A stretch of 64,000 bases of DNA from Phenylobacterium sp. RIFCSPHIGHO2_01_FULL_69_31 (lineage in GTDB: Bacteria > Pseudomonadota > Alphaproteobacteria > Caulobacterales > Caulobacteraceae): contig NZ_MHXN01000003.1 in NCBI RefSeq assembly GCF_001824475.1, positions 294,834-358,833 of the forward strand. The letters run 5' to 3'. Shown one piece after another: positions 8,755-17,037 of the stretch. The notes under the pieces are model-generated. The model was not told where the DNA came from, made no database searches, and was given only the letters and a program-made list of their open reading frames with translations. Every line of letters starts with the position of its first letter. The stretch's first letter is position 1. The position numbers were made by a program, and so were the translations under genes.

Positions 8755-11229
8755 GTGCGGGTATTCAAGAGGACGTTTCTGCTGGCGGGCATTTCGGGTC
8801 TCGCCCTTGCGATGGCGGATACAGCGGGGGCGGCCGAGGCAGCCGCCGAAGCCTCCGTCATCGACGAACTGATCGTCACCGGCACCCGGTCGACGGCGCG
8901 GACCGTGACCACCAGCCTGGCGCCGATCGACGTGCTGAGCGCCGAGGTGCTGGAGAAGAGCGGCAAGCAATCGACCCGCGACCTGATCTCCACGCTGGTG
9001 CCCTCGGCGAACACCTCCAATTCCGGCGCCGGGGCCAGCTTCGCCATCAAGACGGTGTCCCTGCGCGGCCTGGCCAGCGACCAGACGCTGGTGCTGGTGA
9101 ACGGCAAGCGGCGGCACAACACCGCCATCCTGTTCGTCAACGGCACGACCCAGGCCGGCCAGTCGCCGCCGGACCTCGACCTGATCCCCTCCTCGGCGAT
9201 CCAGCGGATCGAGGTGCTGCGCGACGGCGCCTCGGCGCAGTACGGCTCGGACGCCCTCGCCGGTGTGATCAACATCATCCTCAAGGACGATGCCGAGGGG
9301 GGCTCGTTCACGGCCCTGGCCGGCACGACGCTGCAGGGCGATGGCGAGACCCTGCAGGGCTCGCTGAATTACGGCATGGGCCTGGGTGAGAGCGCCTTCC
9401 TGAACCTGACGCTGGATGCGCGCACCACCAACCTGGTCGATCGCGGCAAGTACACGCCGGCCACCGCCAACCTCTACTTCCCGATCGCGCCGGGCGTTCC
9501 GGACCCGCGCGAGCAGACCATCGATCGGCACGTCTCACACCCCGGCGCGCCGGCGTCCCAGGTCTATTCGCTGGGCTACAACACCGCTTGGGACGTGAGC
9601 GAGACCGTCAGGCTCTACAGCTTCGGCACTGTGTCGAGCCGGAACTCAGCCGCCTGGCTGACCTTCCGCGCGCCCAGCGCCTTCAACAACAACGCGACGG
9701 TCTATCCCGACGGCTACTCGCCGCGCCTGTTCCTCAAGGACCGCGACTACCAGACGGCGGTCGGGGCCAAGGGCTCGGACCTGTTCGGCTTCGACTGGGA
9801 CCTGTCCACGTCGCTCGCCCGCAACAAGGTGGGCTACTACGAGAACTCCCTGAACGCCTCGTACGGCCCCGCCTCGCCCACCTACTTCTATCTGGGGACG
9901 CTGACCTTCAAGGAATGGACCAGCAACTTCGACGTCAGCCGCGAATTCGACTTCGGTCTCGCCAAGCCGATGTTCGTGGCCGCGGGCGCCGAGTATCGCG
10001 AGAGCGAGTTCGTCATCACCGCGGGCCAGCCGGAATCCTACGACACCGGCCCTTTCCGCTATCCGGCCGGCCATCCGCTGGCCACGAACCCCGCCGCCGT
10101 CGCCGGCGGCGCGAACGGCGTCTCGGGCTTCCCGCCCAACACGGCCGGCACGTTCAAGCGCAACAACAAGAGCCTCTACCTCAACATCGAGCAGGCCCTG
10201 ACCGACAACTTCGAGATCTCGCTCGCCGGGCGCTACGAAGACTATTCCGACTTCGGCACGGCCGAGACCGGCAAGGCGTCGCTGCGCTGGGAGCCGATCG
10301 AGGGCTACGCGATCCGCGCCACCGCCTCCACCGGCTTCCGGGCGCCTTCACTGCAGCAGCAGCACTACGGATCGGCCAGCACGATCAACGTCGCCCTGCC
10401 CGGCCGCCCCGCGCAGCTGGGCCCCTCCCAGATCCTGCCGACCAACAACCCGGCCGCGATCGCCCTCGGCGCCAAGCCGCTCGAGCCGGAGAAGTCGACC
10501 AACTACTCCGTCGGCCTGGTCATGCAGCCGCTGCCAAGCCTCAACGCCACCGTCGACGTCTACGAGATCGAGATCCGCAACCGCATCCTGCAGAGTGAGC
10601 AGCTGGGCCCCAATGCGGCGGTCAGCGCGGCCCTCATCGCCGCCGGCCTGCCGGGCGGACAGGCCGCGTTCTACTACGCCAACGCCGCGGACACGACGAC
10701 CCGCGGCCTGGATGCGGTCATCGACTACCGCTCCGACTTCGGGGAGTACGGCTCGGTCAAGTGGACCCTCAGCGCCAACTTCAACAAGACCAAGTTCGAC
10801 CGCATCACCCCGCCCCCGCCCATGCTGGCCGCGGCCGGCCTCGTTCTGGTGGGCCGCGGGCAGATCGGCAACTTCACCGTCGGCACACCGCGGAACAAGC
10901 AGATCGCCTCGGCGGAATGGACGATCCAGAAGTTCACCGCCAACCTGCGCATCACGCGCTACGGCAAGGTGACCCAGCGAAACTCGGCGAACCCGAACCT
11001 GGACGAGACCGTCTCGCCCACCGGGATCGTGGACCTGGACCTGGCCTACGACCTCACCGAGAACCTGCGGGTCTCGCTGGGCGCCAACAATCTGACCGAT
11101 GTGCTGCCCGACATCGTGCAGCCTGCGAACCGGGGGGCGGCGACGGGCCCATTCTCCTACTTCAACCAGTTCTCCCCCTTCGGGATCGCCGGTGGGTTCT
11201 ACTATGCCAAGGTGATCGCGAAGTTCTGA
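8755..11229 (+). CDS. TonB-dependent receptor
   Basis: DELIVTGTR TonB-box region, plug domain (VLVNGKRRHNTA…RIEVLRDGASAQYGSDALAGVINIILK), C-terminal aromatic beta-strand; GTG start suggested. Confidence 0.93.
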   Translation: MRVFKRTFLLAGISGLALAMADTAGAAEAAAEASVIDELIVTGTRSTARTVTTSLAPIDVLSAEVLEKSGKQSTRDLISTLVPSANTSNSGAGASFAIKTVSLRGLASDQTLVLVNGKRRHNTAILFVNGTTQAGQSPPDLDLIPSSAIQRIEVLRDGASAQYGSDALAGVINIILKDDAEGGSFTALAGTTLQGDGETLQGSLNYGMGLGESAFLNLTLDARTTNLVDRGKYTPATANLYFPIAPGVPDPREQTIDRHVSHPGAPASQVYSLGYNTAWDVSETVRLYSFGTVSSRNSAAWLTFRAPSAFNNNATVYPDGYSPRLFLKDRDYQTAVGAKGSDLFGFDWDLSTSLARNKVGYYENSLNASYGPASPTYFYLGTLTFKEWTSNFDVSREFDFGLAKPMFVAAGAEYRESEFVITAGQPESYDTGPFRYPAGHPLATNPAAVAGGANGVSGFPPNTAGTFKRNNKSLYLNIEQALTDNFEISLAGRYEDYSDFGTAETGKASLRWEPIEGYAIRATASTGFRAPSLQQQHYGSASTINVALPGRPAQLGPSQILPTNNPAAIALGAKPLEPEKSTNYSVGLVMQPLPSLNATVDVYEIEIRNRILQSEQLGPNAAVSAALIAAGLPGGQAAFYYANAADTTTRGLDAVIDYRSDFGEYGSVKWTLSANFNKTKFDRITPPPPMLAAAGLVLVGRGQIGNFTVGTPRNKQIASAEWTIQKFTANLRITRYGKVTQRNSANPNLDETVSPTGIVDLDLAYDLTENLRVSLGANNLTDVLPDIVQPANRGAATGPFSYFNQFSPFGIAGGFYYAKVIAKF

Positions 11230-11257
11230 GGCGGCGGTGGGGATCCGGGGGCGTTCG

Positions 11258-14200
11258 ATGCGTAAATCTCCTCGCGGCGGCGTGGATCGCCGGCGGTTGC
11301 TGTCGATGGGCGGAACGGCGATCGCCGCGTCGTCCCTGGCCGCGCCGGCGGCCGTCGGCGCGCCCTCCAAGGATCGGCCGGCGGTGCGGCAGGTCACGGT
11401 CACGGAGGGGACGAACATCGCCGTCTCCGCCGCGCCGGACGGACGGACCCTGGCGTTCGACCTCTATGGCGTGATCTGGACCATCCCGGTCGCAGGCGGC
11501 CCGGCCCGGCGGCTCACCGACGACCTCACCGACGGCGCCCAGCCCGACTGGTCGCCGGACGGCAAGCGGCTGGTGTTCCAGTCCTATCGCGACGGCTCGT
11601 TCCAGATCTGGACGGTCGGCGCCGACGGGACCGGGCTCAGGCAGCTCACGGAGGGACCGTTCGACTGCCGCGAGCCGCGCTTCTCGCCAGACGGCAAATC
11701 CATCGCTTTCGCGTCGGATCGGACGGGCGCCTACGCCATCCACGTCCTGGACCTCGCCACGGGCGCCATCCGGCTGTGGGCCACCGCCGAGGGCCAGGCC
11801 TGCGAGCCCGCCTGGTCGCCCGATGGGCAGCGCATCGCTTTCGCGGTAGAGCGGGCGCGGGTCGAGATCGTCGACGCCGGCGGGAGCCGCTCGGTCGGCC
11901 CTGCGGTGAAGGCGTCGGCCGACCGGATGAACCCCGTCGAGCTGCACAGCCCAGCCTTCACTACGGACGGCACAGGGATCGTCTATCCGCTGCTCGCCAA
12001 CGGCCGGTCCGAGATGATCGGGCCGGAGAGGGCCCTGGTCTCGGGGGAGGACGTCTTTCCGTTCCGCCCAGCCTGGCTGCCCAACGGTGACATGGTCTAT
12101 TCCGCAGATGGCAAGATCCGGCGCCGGACCCCGGCCGGGCAGGTCAGCGACATCCCCTTCAGCCTCTCGGTTCCGGTCACCCGGCCGAACTACAGGAAGC
12201 GCCAGCGGGACTATGACGGCGCGGGGGCGCGGCCGGTCGTGGGCATCGGCAGCCCGGCCCTGTCGCCGGACGGGTCGCAGGTCGTCTTCCGGGCCCTGAA
12301 CGCCCTGTGGCTGCTGCCGCTCGGCGGCAAGGCCAAGCGGCTGGTCGATGACGGGTTCTGGGTCTGCGACCCGGCGTGGTCGCCCGACGGCAAGACGCTG
12401 GCCTATTCAACGGACCGCGGCGGCAAGCTGGACATCTGGCTGCGCGACATGGCGAGCGGCGCCGAACGTCGGCTGACCACGCACAAGGACGCCGCCGTCT
12501 CGGCCGCCTGGTCGCGCGACGGCAAGACGATCGCCTTCCTCGACCAGAACGGCTCGCTCCACACGGTCGACGTGGCCGGCGGCCAGATCCGGCAGGTGTT
12601 CGGCGCCATCTGGGAGCCCGGCAAACCCACCTGGAGCCCCGACGGCAAGACCCTGGCCCTCGCGGCCTTCAAGCCCTATGCGGCCCGGTTCCGCGAGGGG
12701 CTGAGCGAGATCCTCACCATCGACGTGGCCACGGGCGCGGCGACCTACCAGCCGGTGTTCCCACACAAATCTCTGGGCACGCGCGGGGACGACGGCCCGG
12801 TCTGGTCGCCCGATGGCAAGAGCCTCGCCTTCGTGTTCGCGAGCCGCCTCTGGACCGCGCCGGTGGACGCCCGGGGCGTCATGACGGGCCCGCCCAAGGC
12901 CTTGAACGCCGAGGTCACCGACGCTCCCACCTGGAGCGGCGACAGCCGCAAGCTCCTCTACCTCTGCAACGGCGAGCTCCGGCTGATCGACGCCACGGGC
13001 GGGGCGCCAACCACCGTCGCCGACGGGATCACCTGGGCCACAGCCAAGCCGAAGGGCCGCCTCGTCATCCGCGCCGGCCGCCTCTGGGACGGACTGGCCG
13101 CGAGCGCCCGCAAGGACGTCGACATCGTCGTCGTGGACAATCGCATCGCCGAGCTCGCGCCGGCCGGCGTGCCCGTGGGGGATGCCCGGACCATCGACGC
13201 CCGCGACGCCACCGTGATCCCCGGCCTGGTGGAGATGCACGCCCACCGCCAGATGCAGGGCTACGCTTACGGCGACCGCGAGGGGCGCCTGTGGCTGTCG
13301 CTGGGCGTCACCACCGCCCGCTCCCCGGGCTCGCCCGCCTACCACATGGTCGAGGACCGGGAAGCCATCGACGCAGGGCTCCGCCTCGGCCCGCGCTACT
13401 TCTCCACTGGCGAGGCGATCGACGGCGGGCGGATCTACTACAACTTCATGCGGCCGGTGACCGAGCCGGGGCAGATGGACCTGGAGCTCTCGCGGGCCAA
13501 GGCCCTGGGCTACGACCTGCTGAAATCCTACGTCCGCCAGCCGCTGCAGGCGCAGCGGGACATCACCGCCTGGGCCCACGCCGAGGGCATCCCCGTCACC
13601 TCGCACTACCACTACCCGGCCCTGAACTTCGGCCTGGACGGGATGGAGCACATCGGCGCCACCAGCCGCACCGGCTATTCGCGCACGGTGAGCCAGCTGG
13701 GCGTCAGCTACGAAGACGTCACGGCTCTGTTCGCGGCCAGCGGCGCGCGCCGCACCCCGACGCTTTTCACCTCCTCGGTCCTCTACGCCCAAGACCGCTC
13801 GCTGGTGGACGATCCGCGGACCCGGGCGCTCTACCCGCCGTGGGAATACGCCAAGCTGCAGCAGCGCGCGGCCCAGCTCCGGTCCGCCGACGTCAGCGCG
13901 CCCCTGGCCTCGCTCGAGCGCAACGTCGCGCACCTGCGGGCGATCCTGAAGGGCGGCGGCCGCGTGGTGACCGGCACCGACTCGCCGATCGACTTCAACG
14001 GGATCAGCCTGCACATGAACCTGCGGGCGATGGTCAGGTTCGGCATGACGCCCGTGGAGGCTCTCACCACCGCCACCCGCTACGCCGGCGAATTCCTGGA
14101 CCAGCCGCTGGGGGTCATCAAGCCCGGGATGCTGGCCGACCTGGTCGTGACCGAGGGCGATCCCCTGACGCGGATCGAGGACGCCGCCGCCGTCCGCCAC

Positions 14201-14428
14201 GTGATCAAGAACGGCGAGGCGTACGACCTGCCGGCGATCCTCGGGCCGTTCGCCAGCCTGAAGACGGCCCAGGCGACGCCCGTGCGCAGCGCGGCGCGCG
14301 CGGCGCCCCCCGGGCTCTGGTGGCACGACGCCGCCTATGTGGAGTCCGGCCGCGCCGCCTGCTGCGTGGATGGCTTCTGCGCCGTCGGCGCCGGCGGCCG
14401 CCGGATCTTCCGGGCGACCGAGGTCTGA
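11258..14428 (+). CDS. Exported amidohydrolase-family protein with N-terminal TolB/WD40-like (PD40) repeats
   Basis: Repeated WSPDGK motifs; VIPGLVEMHAH metal-site motif; GTDSPIDFN; Tat-like DRRRLLSMG signal. Confidence 0.9.
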   Translation: MRKSPRGGVDRRRLLSMGGTAIAASSLAAPAAVGAPSKDRPAVRQVTVTEGTNIAVSAAPDGRTLAFDLYGVIWTIPVAGGPARRLTDDLTDGAQPDWSPDGKRLVFQSYRDGSFQIWTVGADGTGLRQLTEGPFDCREPRFSPDGKSIAFASDRTGAYAIHVLDLATGAIRLWATAEGQACEPAWSPDGQRIAFAVERARVEIVDAGGSRSVGPAVKASADRMNPVELHSPAFTTDGTGIVYPLLANGRSEMIGPERALVSGEDVFPFRPAWLPNGDMVYSADGKIRRRTPAGQVSDIPFSLSVPVTRPNYRKRQRDYDGAGARPVVGIGSPALSPDGSQVVFRALNALWLLPLGGKAKRLVDDGFWVCDPAWSPDGKTLAYSTDRGGKLDIWLRDMASGAERRLTTHKDAAVSAAWSRDGKTIAFLDQNGSLHTVDVAGGQIRQVFGAIWEPGKPTWSPDGKTLALAAFKPYAARFREGLSEILTIDVATGAATYQPVFPHKSLGTRGDDGPVWSPDGKSLAFVFASRLWTAPVDARGVMTGPPKALNAEVTDAPTWSGDSRKLLYLCNGELRLIDATGGAPTTVADGITWATAKPKGRLVIRAGRLWDGLAASARKDVDIVVVDNRIAELAPAGVPVGDARTIDARDATVIPGLVEMHAHRQMQGYAYGDREGRLWLSLGVTTARSPGSPAYHMVEDREAIDAGLRLGPRYFSTGEAIDGGRIYYNFMRPVTEPGQMDLELSRAKALGYDLLKSYVRQPLQAQRDITAWAHAEGIPVTSHYHYPALNFGLDGMEHIGATSRTGYSRTVSQLGVSYEDVTALFAASGARRTPTLFTSSVLYAQDRSLVDDPRTRALYPPWEYAKLQQRAAQLRSADVSAPLASLERNVAHLRAILKGGGRVVTGTDSPIDFNGISLHMNLRAMVRFGMTPVEALTTATRYAGEFLDQPLGVIKPGMLADLVVTEGDPLTRIEDAAAVRHVIKNGEAYDLPAILGPFASLKTAQATPVRSAARAAPPGLWWHDAAYVESGRAACCVDGFCAVGAGGRRIFRATEV

Positions 14429-14435
14429 GCCGCCG

Positions 14436-14927
14436 CTACTTCTTGTACTTCGGCTCGTCCGTGACCTTCACGAAGTGCTCCTGGTAGGCGCGGGACTTGC
14501 CTTCCGGGCTCTTGCCGATGCCGCGGCGCACCGCCGTCTTGCCGTCCTTGCTGAAAGTCCAGAACTCGCCGGCGATCACGTCGCCATCCTTCATCTTGAG
14601 GATCTGCAATTCATAGGGCTCGGTCAGCAGAGTCGAAATCTCGTTGAAGCGCGTCTGGTTGGGGAACGGCGCGACCTTGCCGTCCAGCGTCGAGACGTGG
14701 TCGCTGATATAGGGCTTGTCTGGCTGGGTCGTGTTCTCCGAGTGATAGTGGAGCGTATCGCCCTCCACCTTCATCCAGATCGTCAGCTTGAAGTTGGCCG
14801 GCGTGGTGATGCCGGGGGTGTTGTTGTGCTGCTCCTTCCAGGCGCCGTCGACGGGGTGGGCCAGGGCCGGAGCTGTCAGCAGGGCGGCGCTCACCGCCAG
14901 GCCTGCAACGATCGCGCGCATGTTCAT
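14436..14927 (-). CDS. Secreted protein of unknown function (~163 aa)
   Basis: MNMRAIVAGLAVSAALLTAPALA signal peptide followed by HPVDGAWKEQHNN…; start moved from 15092. Confidence 0.75.
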   Translation of the reverse strand: MNMRAIVAGLAVSAALLTAPALAHPVDGAWKEQHNNTPGITTPANFKLTIWMKVEGDTLHYHSENTTQPDKPYISDHVSTLDGKVAPFPNQTRFNEISTLLTEPYELQILKMKDGDVIAGEFWTFSKDGKTAVRRGIGKSPEGKSRAYQEHFVKVTDEPKYKK

Positions 14928-14958
14928 CTTGGGCGTCCTCTCGAAGGGTGATGCGAAG

Positions 14959-17037
14959 CTAGAAGGCGACCCGCTCTTCCACGTGTTTCTCGACCTCGGC
15001 CCGGGTCGTCCACAGGGTCCGGAAGGTCTTCTTCGACAGGTGTTCCAGCTGGTCGCTGCGGTGGGGCGAGCCGGGCTGGGTCGAGTTGCCATAGCTCATC
15101 AGGCCCACGGCCTTGATGGGCGTCGAGAACTCCACCATCGACATCCAGGTCTCGCCATGGACCGGCGTACGCTTGCCGTCCTTGAGCGGGCTCCAGGTCA
15201 TCACGTGGAAGACGCCGGTGTTGCCGAACCCGCCGCTGCCGGGCAGGTCCACCTTGCCCAGCGCAAAGCGGGAGACCTCGCCGAACGGCCGGTCGATGGC
15301 GCCGTAGCTGGCCTTGGCCTCCTGCGCGGCCGCCTTCAGCATCGCCACCGCCTGGGCCGGGTCCTTGAGGCCGTACGGCGTGTCGATGGGCTTCTCGGGA
15401 TCCCAGCGGACCCGATAGTTGGCGTCGCTGATGTAGGTGGGACCGGCGAACTTGCGGGCCCAGGCCTCGAACAGCAGCGCCCCCTTGGCCTCGGCCGTGA
15501 CGGTGCGATCCCAGGCCTTGAGCACCGCCGCGGCTTCCAGCACCTCGGGGTCGCTGCTCTGCGCCGCCGCGGCCAGAAGCTCTTCCAGCACCCGGTCGGT
15601 CATCAGCACGTGGTCGCTCAGCTTGCGCGCCACGAAATCGTCGAAGGTGATCTTCGGCGGGTCGGCCATCAGGTGCGACGAGTGCTGCGCCCGCAGCGAC
15701 ATCGGCCCGTTGTTGGCCATGTAGGCGGGATAGTCCTTGGCGTGGATCGCCTGGGGCCAGGTGGACACCCACGGCGGGTCGTTGGAGTTCTGGACGTAGC
15801 CGCTGGGCGGATCGATGACCTTGGGCAGGTCCTCGTACGGGTGCGTCTCGGTCCACAGGGTCGCCGAGGTGTCGCCCGGAACCAGCCCCGCCCACTTGGC
15901 GACGTTCCCGTCGGGATGCTTGGGCAGAATGCCGTTGTAGAGGTACTGAACGTGTCCTTCCTTGTCGCCGTAGACGATGTTGAAGGAGGGCACCTGCAGG
16001 CGCTTCATGATCGCCTGGTACTCGGCGAAGCTCTTGGACTTGCCCATGTCCCAGTACTGGCGAAGGCCGCCGGGGCGATCGAGGCCGGCCACCTTCACCG
16101 CCACCGTCTTGCCGTCCGCGCGGGCGAACACAGGACCGTGGATGGATGAGCGCAGTTCCAGGGTCTGGGTCGCGAGCGTGCCGTCCGGCTGCCGGACTTT
16201 CAGGCTGGCGGTCCGCGTCTCGAAGGGCCGCACCTTACCGTCGAACAGATAGCCGCCGTCCGCCAGCTTCAGCTCGTAGTTCGTGGCGCCCAGGACCCCG
16301 TTGACCGTGTTGGTGAAGCCCATCCGGTCGTTGAAGGCAAAGCGCAGGACCGGCAGGCCCACCTGGGTTGCGCCGTACATCTTGAAGCCGGGTCCGTTCA
16401 GGTCGGCCTCGAAATAGGTGAGCTGGCTCGGCGCCCACGGCAGGTGTGGATTGGCCAGCAGCATGGTGTTCCCGCTGGCCGACTTCTTGGGCATCACCGC
16501 CCAGGCGTTCGAGCCGGCGTCGGCGTTGGCGCCCATGGTCCGGCCCTGGGGCGCCACATAGACGTAGTTCATCAGCCGGTGGCCGTGCGCCATGACGTCA
16601 ACGCCGGTGATCGGAAACACCTGCAGCATCGACGGATCGAGCTTGTCCGGGTGGGCCTTCGCGTAGGCGTTCATCCCCTCGGCGAACGCGTCGAGGTTGG
16701 CGCGGAAGCTGGCCGGCTCCTGGGCGTACCAGGCCTTGGCGCGCTCGTAGACGCCGTTGGCGATCACCCACCTGTCGGACTCGATCTCGGCCGGGCCCCA
16801 GTATTCGGCGGCGCGGCCGCGGGCCTGGCCGTACAGCTTCACCACCACGTCGCCGTGGTTCTTCGCCGTGGCGTAGCCGAAGCCGTAGAAGACCGAGGCC
16901 TCGTCCTTGCCGTAGATGTGCGGGACCCCGTAGCTATCGAACAGGATCTCGCCCCTGGGCGCGGCGGCCGACACCGCCGGCGCGACGAGGACGCCGGCCG
17001 CCAGGGCCGCGGCGATGAACGGCTTCAGAATTCCCAT
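14959..17037 (-). CDS. Penicillin acylase/N-acyl homoserine lactone acylase-family Ntn hydrolase
   Basis: Signal MGILKPFIAAALAAGVLVAPAVSA; DSYGVPHIYG; GSNAWAV (Ser nucleophile after propeptide); ATG lies inside the end of the upstream TBDR gene. Confidence 0.9.
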   Translation of the reverse strand: MGILKPFIAAALAAGVLVAPAVSAAAPRGEILFDSYGVPHIYGKDEASVFYGFGYATAKNHGDVVVKLYGQARGRAAEYWGPAEIESDRWVIANGVYERAKAWYAQEPASFRANLDAFAEGMNAYAKAHPDKLDPSMLQVFPITGVDVMAHGHRLMNYVYVAPQGRTMGANADAGSNAWAVMPKKSASGNTMLLANPHLPWAPSQLTYFEADLNGPGFKMYGATQVGLPVLRFAFNDRMGFTNTVNGVLGATNYELKLADGGYLFDGKVRPFETRTASLKVRQPDGTLATQTLELRSSIHGPVFARADGKTVAVKVAGLDRPGGLRQYWDMGKSKSFAEYQAIMKRLQVPSFNIVYGDKEGHVQYLYNGILPKHPDGNVAKWAGLVPGDTSATLWTETHPYEDLPKVIDPPSGYVQNSNDPPWVSTWPQAIHAKDYPAYMANNGPMSLRAQHSSHLMADPPKITFDDFVARKLSDHVLMTDRVLEELLAAAAQSSDPEVLEAAAVLKAWDRTVTAEAKGALLFEAWARKFAGPTYISDANYRVRWDPEKPIDTPYGLKDPAQAVAMLKAAAQEAKASYGAIDRPFGEVSRFALGKVDLPGSGGFGNTGVFHVMTWSPLKDGKRTPVHGETWMSMVEFSTPIKAVGLMSYGNSTQPGSPHRSDQLEHLSKKTFRTLWTTRAEVEKHVEERVAF

